From Ctenosaura bakeri (lineage: Eukaryota; Chordata; Lepidosauria; Squamata; Iguanidae), in contig CAOLHI010002139.1 of NCBI GenBank assembly GCA_948474755.1, forward strand, positions 310,001 to 374,000: a stretch of DNA of 64,000 bases. The letters run 5' to 3'. Positions 1-11,211 of the stretch are shown here, piece by piece (within the stretch, counting starts at the first letter, position 1; every line of letters starts with the position of its first letter). Position numbers and translations under genes: made by a program. The notes under the pieces are model-generated. The model was given only the letters and a program-made list of their open reading frames with translations. It made no database searches and was not told the origin of the DNA.

Positions 1-1388
1 TTATTCCCATAATTGACATTTTTTTAAAAATATACTATTAATAATTTCATTCTTATTTCTATCCTTTTCAAAGTAAATTTAACCTGATTTTTACTGCAGT
101 TTCTAGCCCGGACTTGAGAGATATTAGATATCACTTTGATATCAATAATTCGGCCTTCTTTACCTATTCCTCTCCACGTGCTGCGAGGCCCCCGGACAAG
201 CTCACAGACAGGCACGACCACTAATCGCTGTAATATTCCAAACAAATACAGGCAGGCCAGAAATAGCTGTCCCGCCGCTTCAGGAGACCTCAAAGGCAAG
301 TACTCTATTATGTATGCACGCTATTTACAAAGAACTCCCTGCCCCGAGCAGGCAGCTTGATTAGAAGAATCCTCATCTGTCAAGCACTCTGTGTTTGCAT
401 ACTGTCTACTCTATTGTCAATTCGGACTCAACTCAATCATGCTAAATTCTGACCTTTTGGAGGCTTTGTCTCCAGCCCAAAACTCATTGTTTTCCCCAAG
501 TACGGACTAGCCTACGGCCGCAATTTCTCCTACAAAAACCCCTGACTTTGAGAGCTTCTTCAGATCACTCCCGACTTCCATCCTGCCTTGCTGCTGCTCA
601 GTCCCACGTACTGAGAATTCCATACCTCCGAACTTCTGCTGCAGACTACCCGGGATTCAGGACAGGTGTAGTATTACCCAAACCAACAACTCCTCTAAAG
701 ATCCCTCTATCCCACTCCAACCTTTATTTCTATAGTTATCTGAGTGAGTGTGCTGCATACACTGTTTGACTGTATTGTAATAAAAACAATTATTATTTCA
801 GTTCTGTTTCCTCCTTGACTCGGCCTGACCCCGTAGACATTGGGTGAAAGATCTCGCTCCATTGCCCTGCCTCTCGTATTGCTAACTTGTGCTCTTTGAC
901 TAATTTCCCCAACTTGTATAATTTGAAGCGCACTTAGGTGTCCCTCCCAGGACCCTCAGAAATCAGGGTAACATTATTATTTCTAAGTGTAACCCATCCC
1001 CAGAGCCAATTATATCTCAAATTATTCCACCTTCCAAAATTGTAACTCTTCTTGTGGAGGTGTCACACCTTCCTCTTTTACTAACACATTTTCACAAATA
1101 TCTTCCATATTGCTTCAAAATCACTCCCTTTCATTATTCCTTTTTTAACCTTAATTCCACATGTTAACTTGTCATTAACTGCAGTTTTCCACACTTCTTT
1201 ATACCAATCCTCTATTTGAAAATCTCCTTAAATTTTCCATTTTCTTGATATAACTAACCTTGCTGCTGTTAATAAATTTGTAATTAAATCCTTCATTGAC
1301 AGGGTACAATTAACCTTATAATATATATATAATAATGCTATACTAGGACATATTTCTAAATCAATTTCTGTTACCTCTTTTAAGGGGC
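1..1388 (-). mobile_element. L1 LINE 3' fragment, interrupted by a solo LTR
   Basis: Read on the minus strand, about 975-1388 encodes a decayed C-terminal piece of L1 ORF2: residues LTAARLVISRKWK, then IEDWYKEVWKTAVNDKLT after a frame break. This is the typical L1 ORF2 tail pattern (alanine-rich AAR..I..W followed by W...V). Bases 1 to about 90 are AT-rich and may be the displaced 3' end of the same L1, separated by the LTR at about 90-973. The identity of 975-1388 is seen directly; the assignment of 1-90 is inference. Confidence 0.65.
90..973 (+). repeat. Solo LTR, family A copy 1 (left edge uncertain)
   Basis: Shares landmarks with the family A copies at 4446, 10338 and 48906: an opening GATATC...TTGATATCAA block (about 127), a CCACGTG motif (174), a polyadenylation-type AATAAAA (780), the CCCCGTAGACATTGGGT block (about 830) and a terminal CAGGGTAACA ending at 973. 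The TATA box is decayed to TACAAAAA near 533. No internal retroviral sequence flanks it, so it is a solo LTR. The left boundary and the target duplication could not be fixed. Confidence 0.75.
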
Positions 1389-1525
1389 ATGTTTTTAAAG
1401 GGCTTCATGGCCTGATGGACCATTCCCCCAGAAAAGAAGTGCTTGAGGTGGGAGACAGGGATTGAAGAAACTTGTAAGTAATCAAATCCATGAAAGTGAA
1501 ACCTGCAAGTGTGAAGGGCCAACTG
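1389..1525. mobile_element. Tigger/pogo-like MITE fragment (one end)
   Basis: Ends in GTGAAGGGCCAACTG followed by TA, the terminal inverted repeat shared with the elements at 38251, 55479 and 56859. The internal 'aatcaaatccatgaaagtgaaacc' type of stretch also matches. The opposite end is missing. Confidence 0.55.
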
Positions 1526-1527
1526 TA

Positions 1528-2390
1528 GAACCAGTGGATCTCTGGCTATCCTAAAGGTGGTGGTTCTGACTCCTGCCTAGCTTCCCATTGCCCCCTACCC
1601 CCACGACTGCCAGTGTGCTCTCAGAAAGAGATTGTTCCAGGGCTGATCCACACTGTTCCCAAATCACCAGGCTGCTGAATGAATTCTGCTTAGCTGCAAG
1701 GACTATATTTAGATTCCTGTGAAAGAGGTTACTGAGTTGCCTGGAGCCAATAGGGCATCTAAGGAGGATGTCAGTGTAACAGCAATCAGGAATGAAAAAT
1801 AACCAAGAGCTTTAAGTAAATCCTTTGGACTGAGCTAGATGCTGCAGGGTGGGGGTGAGTAACACAGAGGAGCAGCCAAGTGACAGGAGACTCTGATTAC
1901 AGCTTGGACCAGACTTGCCTACAAACTGACATCTCTTCTCTTTACTGCCTGAAAGAGTGAGAACCCAGATAATTGCAGTATTGTACTGTGGGGAAGCAAA
2001 AGGAACATCCTTCCTCTTCCTACTAACTTTGATCATTGCAAAACCACCTCTGAAAAAGGAGTCTGATCTCTTCCATTGCTTCATCTACACTAATAGCATA
2101 GATCACTAGAATCCAGAGCCTTGCAAGCTTAATGAAGGAGAAGGCTACATGTAGGAGGGACAGATTCATACATATTGCATTATTTAAAATAGGGGATCAC
2201 TTGATGTAGGAGGCTGCCTGAATTGCAGCTACAGAACACAGAATGAAGGCATTGCCTCATATAAGAATTTTGCCCTTCACCAACAAATTTTCCTTTGGTT
2301 CCCAAATTTGTAGTCCAGTAGTAATTTAAAACTTCAGTTGATCATTTATAAATACAATTTAGGCATCCAAACAAAAGGGACAGGCAAAGT
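1528..2390. other. No recognised gene or repeat
   Basis: No open frame with a recognisable domain and no clear repeat family is visible here. It is probably ordinary intergenic sequence or a decayed repeat. Confidence 0.4.
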
Positions 2391-3020
2391 AAAAGGGATC
2401 TAGGAGTCTTAGTAGACCATAAGTTGAATATTAGTCAGCAGTGCGATGTGGCAACTGACAAAACAAATTCTCAGCTGCATCAATAGAAATACAGTGTCTA
2501 GGTTAAGGGAAGTAATAGTACCACTATGTTGTGCTTTAGTCAAACACCCCCTGGAATACTGTCTCCAGTTCTGGGCACCACAGTTCAGGAAGGATATTGG
2601 CAAGCTGGAATATGTCCAGAGGAGGGTGACCAAAATGGTAGAAGGCCTGGAAACTATACCCTATGAGGAGCGGCTTAGGGAGTTGGGTACATTTCACCTG
2701 GAGAAGAAAAGGTTAAGAGGTGACATGATAGCTATGTTTCAAAGGATATCATATGGAGGATGGAGCAAGTTTGTTTTCTGCTGCTCTTAGTAGCTTCAAA
2801 CTTTAGGAAAAGAAATTCCATTTAAACATTAGGAACAACCTCCTGACTGTAAGACCAGTTCAATCGTGGAATACACTGCCTTGGGTGGAGTCTCCGTTTT
2901 TGGAGGTTTTAGCACAAATGGATGGCCCTTTGTCAGGCATGCTTTGATGGTATATTCCTGCCTGGCAGGAGGTTGGACTTGATGACTCTTGTAGTCTCTT
3001 CCAAATCTATTATTCTATTA
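2391..3020 (+). mobile_element. CR1 LINE, 3' fragment
   Basis: Begins in the CR1 ORF2 C-terminus (GGATCTAGGAGTCTTAGTAGACC, then residues such as [21 protein letters not shown]) and runs to the 3' end motif GACTTGATGACTCTTGTAGTCTCTTCCAAATCTATTATTCTA. 5'-truncated, as is normal for CR1 insertions. Many stop codons. Confidence 0.88.
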
Positions 3021-3895
3021 AAGTTACCAAGAAAATGTGAACACAAGCAAATGTGAAAGTTCTGGGTGTGAACAATTTTCAATATCTCACTTTCTGCAAT
3101 GCAAAAAAAAAAAGGGTACCAAAAGAACATTTCATTGGGGAGGCAGAATTGGAATTCTTATTTGGGGCATGTCAAAGCCATTAGTTTGCTAGCTGTGACT
3201 ACACCTCTGACTGTAGTCTCCAGACATTATCAAAAGGCATTCTTAGAAATTCTTGGACAGTTTTATTTACTATAAAGAAAATAATGTGTATGTATGTATG
3301 GAAAACAGGACTACTAACAAATTTGTTCTGAATCCCAGTTGGATGCAGTGAATAACTTATATCAATAGATAGATAAGATAATTTAGTGGAAGGCTTAACA
3401 AACAAATCTTGATACTTCAATTAATAAGCAAAGCATTTTGATTTCTGCCTTCTTCAGTTGCTTAAAATAAAAACTTGATTTTTATTTACTTAAAATTTCT
3501 TATTATTTTGTGGATGCTGAAACCTTTTGCTAATTAATTTAACTATTAAGTTCTGTTTGTTAATCACTCCAATATATATATGTTCTTACTTTTATAACAT
3601 CTTTCTTGACAATAGATACTATTGTAACATCTTTCCTGACAATTGATCATTCATCCCACCTGACTAAAGAGTTATGTTTGGTGCTACAATTCATTCCTTC
3701 CGAAGCTGTTAATAAAATAAAATCTAAGGCTTTAGGCAAATTACTTTGTGCAAATCATTGTTCACCCATTTTTTTAAATTTTCTTTTCCAAAATTTTGTG
3801 ATGAAAATTCAAAGAAAGATCCAGCTAAAGGAAGAAGCCATGTGAAGTATTCCTTTATAGGCTGACTAGCAAGAGAAGTTCACTTTTTCAACTTG
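3021..3895. other. AT-rich stretch, no recognised gene
   Basis: AT-rich sequence without a convincing coding frame. Nothing could be assigned to a known family. Confidence 0.4.
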
Positions 3896-3899
3896 TTGT

Positions 3900-4250
3900 A
3901 TTGGTGGTGAGAGCCACTGGGGCATAGTAGTTTCAGTGCTGAACTACAACTCTTGAGAGCAGAGTTTGACTCCCCTAGGGTTAACTTTGACAGCCTGTTG
4001 TGGACAGAGACAACCGGGCCACTGTACTTTGTGAGCCCGTATGTAGTGTAATGGTTTGAGTGTTGGACTACAACCCTGAAGTCCAGGATTCAGTTCTCCG
4101 CTCAGCCATGGAAACCCACTGGGTGACTTCAGGTATGTCACATACTCATACCCAGAAAACTCCATGATAGGTTCAACTTAGGGTGGTCACAAGTCAGAAA
4201 TGACTTGAAGACATACAACAAAAACAACAGCAATAACAACAACAGCATTT
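3900..4250 (+). mobile_element. Two tandem Sauria-type SINE pieces
   Basis: About 4033-4230 carries the complete pattern: a tRNA-like head (TAGTGTAATGGTTTGAGTGTTGG, box A-like; then a degenerate box B), the body 'cagccatggaaacccactgggtgac', and a BovB-like tail (GTCAGAAATGACTTGAAG) ending in an ACAACA-rich tract. A more degraded head-like copy precedes it from about 3900. Sauria SINEs are known as tRNA-derived elements with BovB-related 3' ends. Confidence 0.8.
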
Positions 4251-4445
4251 GAACATGACTTGACAACTATGTGAAACTGACAAGTTACATGCACAATAAA
4301 CAGAAACCTACATTTAAAAACAAGTAGACCACACTTTGGCCTCCATTAGCACTATCTGCACAGACAAAGAAACCAGCCTAAAAGAGAAAAATTGCTGTTC
4401 ATGTGAGGCCTTCCTCTGATTTTTCAGTGTTCTTGCTTGCATAGA

Positions 4446-5297
4446 TATTACTTCAGCTATGGCACTGTTGGTGAGGACCCCAGATATCATTTTGATATCA
4501 AACAATTCGGCCTTTGCCTGACCTTTCTCCAGTCACCTCACTCCACGTGTTTGCGAGGTTCTCTGGACAAGCACGGACAGGGTGTGGCCACTAATGGTTT
4601 TACATTCCAGACCCTATTGAGGCCAGCAACTCAAGCCTCGCTCGTAGCTTCAGGGAACTTCCCACTGCAAACCTTACAATAGCTGCACGGCTCTCAGTTG
4701 GACCAGCCCTTTTAGACAGGACATTTACATACTGGCCAAACTATTGTCATCAAGCATTAAGTTCATCATGCAAACTTGACCTTTTCCAAATCCTTTGTCC
4801 AGCTCTAAACTCCCTTTGTTCTCACCTGGCATGCCATGGCCGGTAGGCACAAACTCCCCTATAAAAACCCCTCATTTCCAAACGGTGTTCGGATCACTTT
4901 GGACTGCCATCCCGCCTTGCTGCTGGTCTGTCTAAGGAGCTCCCCTCAGCCAGCCACGCTGAGCGTTCTTCCCCGGAACCCCATCTTTTTCTCCAGGACT
5001 ACGAGACCAGGTGTCGTATTACCTTTCCCTAAAAGCCCCATTTCTGTTTCCAAGTTAGCTGGTGTGTGTGTTGTTTTATCTGCTGTTTATTTTTCAATAA
5101 AACTGTCATTTTTGTTACTTTAAACTTGCTTGCCTGCTCTCTGACCTGAAGCCGTAGACATAGGGTTAAAAGATCCTTGCTAAAGTTACCCTGCCTCTTG
5201 TCTAGCCAAGAGAGTGCTCAAGCTAAATTCCCCCAATTTGTGTTTTATTTGGTTATCTGGGCGCACCTTCCGGGACCCCCCAACATACAGGGTAACA
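4446..5297 (+). repeat. Solo LTR, family A copy 2, with 4-bp TSD TAGA
   Basis: 852 bp. It is flanked by TAGA at 4442-4445 and TAGA at 5298-5301. The start has decayed from TGTTAC to TATTAC; the end GGGTAACA is intact. It contains CCTATAAAAACCCC (about 4858, TATA box) and CAATAAAACTG (about 5095, polyadenylation signal), giving a U3-R-U5 order on the + strand. A 4-bp duplication with TG...CA ends fits gammaretrovirus-like ERVs or some gypsy elements; the class cannot be fixed without internal sequence. Confidence 0.88.
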
Positions 5298-5722
5298 TAG
5301 AAACCCTGAAGTCTGAAATTTTTCTTCAGAGTTATTGATTTATTTTATACCCTGCTTTTCTCCCATATGAAACTCAGAGCAGCCCACACCGTACATTCAA
5401 TCAACATAGCTAAAACAATCTGGAAGACAAAAATTTGAAAAGCATTCAATACAGTCCTCTTAAACATTGGTTCAAAATAATTAAAAATACATCAGAACAC
5501 ACCCATTGCACAACCCTGAAAACATTAAAAACTGAAGACTTGCTTAAATAGGAAAGTTTTATCCTGGTGGCAGAAGAAAAGCAGGGAGAAAGACAAATGA
5601 GCCTCCCTTGACAGAGAGTTTCATAGAGCACAGCTACTGAGAAGGCTCTCTCCTGGGGTCCCTATCAGCCATACTTGCAAAAGTGGTAAACAGAGAGAAA
5701 ACCCACTACCTAAGAAACAAAG

Positions 5723-5922
5723 AGACAGCATGGTATAGTGGTTTGAGCATTGGGCTACAATCCTGAATCCTGGATTCAGTTCCCCACTCAGCCATGGAAA
5801 CCCACTGAGTTACCTTGGGTGGAATACACATTCTCAACCCCAGAAATCCCAATGATAAGTTTTCCTTAGAGTTGTCATAAATCAGAAACAACTTCAAGAC
5901 ACAGCAGCAACAACAACAAAAA
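5723..5922 (+). mobile_element. Sauria-type SINE
   Basis: A complete head-body-tail: GACAGCATGGTATAGTGGTT head, 'cagccatggaaacccactgag' body, BovB-like tail ATCAGAAACAACTTCAAG, then CAACAACAACAA. Nested in the L2 fragment. Confidence 0.85.
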
Positions 5923-6105
5923 TCTTAAAATTTGAGTATGTGTAAATAGGGAGATATGGTCTTTCATATAGCCTAGATCTAAGTCATAAACATCCCTTTG
6001 AATTCTGTCAGACTGGTAGCCAATGAATCTGTTTCAGCAAGGGAGTTATAAGTTCCCTATAACCAGCCCCAGTCAGCAGTCTAGCTGCAGTGTTTTTGAC
6101 CTGCT

Positions 6106-6602
6106 TGTCATGCCCTAGTCCTGGGACTCAGTTGCAAACACAGGCAGGATCTTCCCCAACAGTCACCACACAGAGACATGAGCAGGACAGTACTTACTGT
6201 AGCTCAGCATAGGTGAAAAAGGGAAAGCCCATGAGACTCAGAGCATTTACCAGTATATAGAGAAGATATATTAATTAGGCAAATAGCTGGGGGCGGCTGT
6301 TGGCTAATAAATAGAAGGGATGGGGTGGGGAGAAATCTGTTGTAGACAACTGGTATTACTGCTGGAAGCAACGTGTTCTTCATTTGGATCCTTGGCTTGT
6401 GTTCCTGGAAAACCTTGACCTTTGCTTTGTGTGCTGACTATGCTGCTGGATACTCCCTTGAACTGACACTCTGAATTTATTACTGGCTTGGACTGCTGAA
6501 ATAAAACATTGGTAACTGACAAACTTTTGTAAACCTTGTCTGTGGCTGCTACTATAAACTCTATTGGAGGACTGTGAACTGTGGCACTGTCTGGATAGGA
6601 CA
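6106..6602 (+). repeat. Solo LTR of another family inside L2, imperfect 5-bp TSD
   Basis: The insert opens TGTCATGCCC and closes GGATAGGACA. It interrupts L2 sequence that resumes with TTGAAGTTTCTAAACAG. Flanks are CTGCT (6101-6105) and CTGTT (6603-6607), a 4/5 match. An AATAAA lies at 6500-6505. It does not resemble family A. LTR identity rests on TG...CA ends, the short duplication and the polyadenylation signal. Confidence 0.6.
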
Positions 6603-7106
6603 CTGTTGAAGTTTCTAAACAGTTTCCAAAGGCAGCCCTTCATAGAGTGTGTTACATTAATCCAGATGTGATATAATCAAGGCATATGTTACCATGGCCA
6701 AATCTGACTTCTCAAAGAGTGGGTGTGTCATGTACTGGCTAGCTTCAAGTTCAGAGAACAGTTTTCCAAAAGCTTTATTCAGAACAGTGAAGAAACAGCA
6801 ACGTATTCTGGTAATCCACTAAGATGACCAAAGCTGTCTATGTCCAATAATTAAGCCTGAAGCCAGACTGAAATGGATCTAGATATTCCGTTTCATCCAA
6901 GAACTCCTGGAGCTGGAATGCTACAACATGCTCCAAGATCTTGCCCAAAAAAGATATATTGAAGACTGGTTGGTAATCATTTAGTACAATGAGGTTCAAG
7001 GAGGCTTTTTTTTCCCCAGTAACAGCCTCACTGCGGCCATTTTAAGCCCAGTTATTCTTTCTAGAACTACTCCCTGTACTACTCTCTGTAGTATCAAGGA
7101 TGGAAG

Positions 7107-8203
7107 GTGAGGGAGCTGCCACAGTCACCTGTAGCACTTGTGGGATGTTCCTTTTCTTGCCACAAGATGTTGTCCTACAGCAAGTGCAAGCTGGTGACCT
7201 TCTTGGAGGAGAAGGTTCGCCAGCTGGAGGCACGAGTTTCTAATCTTTGTCTTATTAGGGAAGGTGAGGAGTTTTTGGATAGGGCAGAAAAGACCTTCCT
7301 CAAGATCGAATGCACAGAGAAGCTGCCAGATCAGGAAGTCAGCACACTGTGCCAGGAAACAGATGCTTGGAGGAATGTCACACACAAGAGTAGAAGGACC
7401 AGGAAGGTAACAGAGACTCTCAACCTGCACAATCGCTTCAAAGGCCTTAGGAACGATGAGGAGCACCAGGAGGAGGGAACAGAATGTCAACAAGAAGGAA
7501 TTCAACTTTGGCAACAGGAACTAGATCAACACTCCCAGCCTCAGCAGAATGCCCAGGCAGTCCTAGAAGAACCTGCTTGTCAAGGAGCCCGGACAAGCCT
7601 CAGAAGAGGTGAGTTCTGGTTGTTGGGGACTCCTTGCTCAGAAGAACCGAGCCGGCAATTTGCAAACCGGACAAGCTCATTTGAGAAGTCTGCTGTCTTC
7701 CTGGGGCCAAGATCAACCACATAACGGAGAGACTAACCAGGCTGGTCAAGCCCACTGACCATAAGCCCTTCATTTTGGTTCATGTCAGAACCAATGACAC
7801 TGCGAGGCACAGCTTTTACTACATCACAAAGGACTACAAGCTTATGAGGACAAAACTTAAGGACCTTGGTGCACAGGTGGTCATTTCGTCTCTACTCCCT
7901 GTTCAAGCATATGATGCACGAAGGGAAAGAGCAATAGCAGAGGTCAACAACTGGCTCCGCACATGGTGCCACTGGCAACGGTTTGGGTTTTTGGAACACG
8001 GCCTGAATTTCCATGAACATGGGCTTCTGGCAAGGGATGGGCTGCACCTCACGAAACTTGGCAGGAATGTTTTTGCAAACAGTCTCGCAAGAAGAATTAA
8101 GAGGTCTTTAAACGAAGTTCTGCTGGGGAGGGAAACAATATTATTCAGGGCAAGGACTCGGCGAGTGCAGGGGGAAAAGGCCCAAATGATATTGGACAAG
8201 TAG
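7107..8203 (+). pseudogene. CR1 ORF1 (coiled coil plus esterase domain), frameshifted
   Basis: ORF1 of CR1 elements encodes an RNA-binding and chaperone-like protein with a C-terminal SGNH-type esterase domain. Here 7107-7724 gives the N-terminal half: after a cysteine-rich beginning (CTCCRTTSC-like in another frame) comes a charged helix, LVTFLEEKVRQLEARVSNL, typical of the coiled coil. A frame change near 7700-7775 leads into the esterase half (7775-8203), with VRTNDTARHS (the conserved GTND-type block), LKDLGAQVVISSLLPV and the late catalytic-type block DGLHLTKLG. The pieces are in order and near normal size, but the protein cannot be made as one chain. Domain identity is established for CR1; activity is not expected. 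Confidence 0.85.
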
Positions 8204-8636
8204 TACAAGTGGCCAATGGTGGGAGGAGTAGAAACTATAGTACAGGACTTGCAGGAAGGGCCCAGGGACTTAAGTGTCTCAACACTAATGCACGGAGTAT
8301 GGGAAACAAGCAAGATGAACTTGAACTCCTAGTACAACAAAATAAATACAATTTGATAGGCATCACTGAGACCTGGTGGGATGATTGGAATGTAGGAATA
8401 GAGTGGTATAGCCTGTTTTGTAAAAACAGACCAAACAAGAAAGGAGGAGGAGCAGCCTTGTACATCAAGGATGTTTTCACCTGTGAAGAGATCAATGACT
8501 TAAACCCAGAAAGCCAGGTCAAGAGCATCTGAGTAAGAATTAAGGGAGCAAGAAACAATAGGGATATTCTGGTGGGGGTTTACTACAGACCTCCAACCCA
8601 GACTGAGGACTTTGATGACACCTTCCTCAACCAAAT

Positions 8637-9054
8637 TGTTGGGGGATGATAGGAGTTTCAGTCCCACAGAAACACAGTGGAAAAACCAGATTTTAGCGAG
8701 CCAACAGCAGCAACCTTGTTCCCCAATAAGGATACTCACACACAGAGGAGTTTCTTCCAAACAGGAGGCACTTCATCTTGCATCAAAGTTCCGTTATATA
8801 CAAAACATAGAGTAGACGAACAAAAGCTTATGCCAGGCACCAGGTTTGGTCAACAGACAATACAGACTGGGGATTGCTTCCTTATGTACATATCTACAAC
8901 CAATCAGGTAGAGGGTTTGCACACCACCCTGTACCTTTTGCACTCTACTCCATTTTCTGATGCAATGTATTGCAATCACACACAGCTGGAGCATGATGCA
9001 ACATTTAGCAGTGGGCTGAACATTTTCCCAGGGTTCCCTGCTGAATCCCTGACA
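8637..9054. repeat. 418-bp solo LTR in CR1 endonuclease, TSD CAAAT
   Basis: The CR1 frame reads ...FLNQ| and resumes |MTAHSKRRDTVILGDFN after this insert. CAAAT is present on both sides (8632-8636 and 9055-9059). The insert begins TGTTGGGGGA and ends CCCTGACA, so it has TG...CA termini with a 5-bp duplication, the pattern of an LTR. A possible TATA box, TTATATACAAAA, lies near 8792. No AATAAA was seen, so orientation is open. Confidence 0.72.
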
Positions 9055-10337
9055 CAAATGACTGCACATTCAAAAAGGAGAGATACAGTAATACTAGGAG
9101 ATTTCAATTACGCGGATATATGTTGGCAGTCAAACTCTGCCAAGACAGCAAAGTCCAGCAAGTTTCTTGCTTGTCTTGCGGACAATTTCATTGTCCAGAA
9201 GGTTGAAGAAGCGACAAGGGGATCAAATATTCTAGATCTGATCCTGACCAACAGGGATGACCTTCTTAATGAGGTAGAAGTAGTTGGATCTTTAGGGAGG
9301 AGTGACCATGCCCTACTGGAATTTGGCATTCAGTGGGAAGGAGAAGATAATTATAGCCAGACACTTATCTCAGATTTTTAAAAAGCAGACTTCTGTAAAT
9401 GTAACAAGCTGCTGGCTGGAATTCCGTGGTCAAGAACAGTAAAGGGGAAAGGAGTTCAGGAGGCATGGGAGTTCCTTAAAAGAAAGATACTGAAGGCACA
9501 GTCTAAATGTGCCAATAAGGAGGAAAAATGGAAGGCATCTGAAGAAACCAGAATGGTTGACTAAAGAACGCTCAGCTGAGCTAAGTGTTAAGAGAAACAT
9601 GTATAGGAAATGGAAGAAGGGGGAAACCACCAAAGAAGAATTTAAGCAAGTAGCCAGGAGTAGCCAGAACAAACTTAGGCTGGCCAGAGATATTAAAAAC
9701 AATAAAAAGGGCTTTTTTAAATATATCCGCAGCAAAAGGAAAAAGAAGAAGACGATAGGGTCACTGTGCAAAGAAGATGGTGAATTACTGACAGGGGGAA
9801 GAGAAAAGGCAGAACTACTTAACACCTTCTTTGCCTCAATTTTTTCCCAGAAGGATACAAGCACTCAACCTAGCAGTTGGGGAGCAGGTGAGGAAGAAGG
9901 GGGAATGTGGCACATAATAGGTAGAGAGGTGGTACAGGAATACCTGGCCACACTGGATGAATTCAAATCTCCAGGGCCAGATGAATTGCATCCGAGGATA
10001 TTAAAAGAACTGGCAGAGGTCATTTTGGAACCGCTTGCTATAATCTTTGAGAAATCTTGGAAGACAGGAGAAGTTCCAGCAACTGGAAGAGAGCAAATGT
10101 TGTCCCCATCTTCAAGAAGGGAAAAAAATAGGACCCAAATAATTATTGCCTAGTCAGCCTGACATCAGTACCCAGAAAGATCCTGGAGCAGATCATTAAG
10201 CAGTCAGTTTCTAATCATGTAGAAAGCAATGCGCTAATCACGAGAAGTCAACGTGGATTTCTCAAAAATAAGTCATGCCAGACTAATCTTATCTCTTTTT
10301 ATGAAAGAGTTACTAGCTTCATAGATGAAGGGAATGC

Positions 10338-11211
10338 TGTTACTATGGTTCAGACATATCTCGTGATAGCACTAGATATCTCTTGATATCAAACTTATTT
10401 GGCCTTAACTTGACCTTTTTCTGCCACCCTGCTCCACGTGTTTGCGAGGCCACCGGACAAGCACGTAAACAGGCGCTGCCGGTCAATGGTTGGACATTCC
10501 AATCCTGACTTAGGCAAGCAGATTAACGCCACTCCGTTGCTTCAGGGACCTCTTTTGCAGACACACCTTGCTTAAGCGCAACTTTACACAAAGACGCTTG
10601 GCCTTGAGCCAGCACTCTCGCAATGCTAAGCCATTTGCATACTAGCTGCTCTATTGTTAAATCTGCGCTAAGCCAATCATGTAAAACTTGACCTTTCCCA
10701 AAGCTTTGTCCCGCTCCAAACTCGCATTGTTCTCACCGAGTATGGCATGGCCTGTAGGCACAATCCACCCTATAAAAACTCCCCGATTCCGAGCCCACCT
10801 TGGATCGCTCTTGACTTCCATCCCACCATGCTGCCGTTCAGTCTGATGAGCTCCGCTCAGCGAACCGCTCTGAGCTTTCTTCCCTGCAATCCTCCACTTT
10901 TCTCCAGAACTACGAGATAAGGTGTCGTATCCCCATTTCCCCCGAAAACTCTCATTTCCACTTTCTAGTTAGCTGTGCGCTTCTGTTGTCTTTTCTGTTG
11001 TTTGTCCTTTAATAAAGATATAATTTTTACTATTTTAAACTTGTCTGACCACTCTTCTGACCTGACCCCGTAGACACTGGGTTATAAGATCCCTGCTAAG
11101 TTACCGTGCCTCTCGTTAGCTTAAGAAAGTGCTCGAGTTCATTTCCCCATCTTGTGTTTTTGCTTGGTTATTTGGGCGCCCCTCCCGGGACCCCCAGAGA
11201 ACAGGGTAGCA
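10338..11211 (+). repeat. Solo LTR, family A copy 3, TSD ATGC, inside CR1 RT
   Basis: 874 bp, flanked by ATGC at 10334-10337 and 11212-11215. The interrupted CR1 codons (GNAV|DVAYLDFSKAFDK) rejoin exactly when insert and one repeat are removed. Starts TGTTACTATGG, ends CAGGGTAGCA. TATA box TATAAAA at 10771, polyadenylation signal AATAAA at 11011-11016. This copy gives the clearest family A boundaries and served as reference for the others. Confidence 0.93.

Larger units (their letters stand above)
5325..7040 (-). mobile_element. Old L2 LINE fragment with a nested SINE and solo LTR
   Basis: The minus strand aligns by eye with the younger L2 at 28181-31334. For example, 'gaagccagactgaaatggatctagatattc' at about 6857 parallels the motif at about 29641, and 'tggtagccaatgaatctg' at about 6012 parallels 'aggcagccagtgtaaag' at about 28732. 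The 3' end is at about 5340 (TTTATTTTATACCCTGC). It is split by a SINE (5723-5922) and an LTR (6106-6602). No intact frame remains. Confidence 0.7.

Noticed and set aside
8677..9381. 234-codon frame as a novel protein
   Set aside because: Composite of a solo LTR and CR1 endonuclease sequence.
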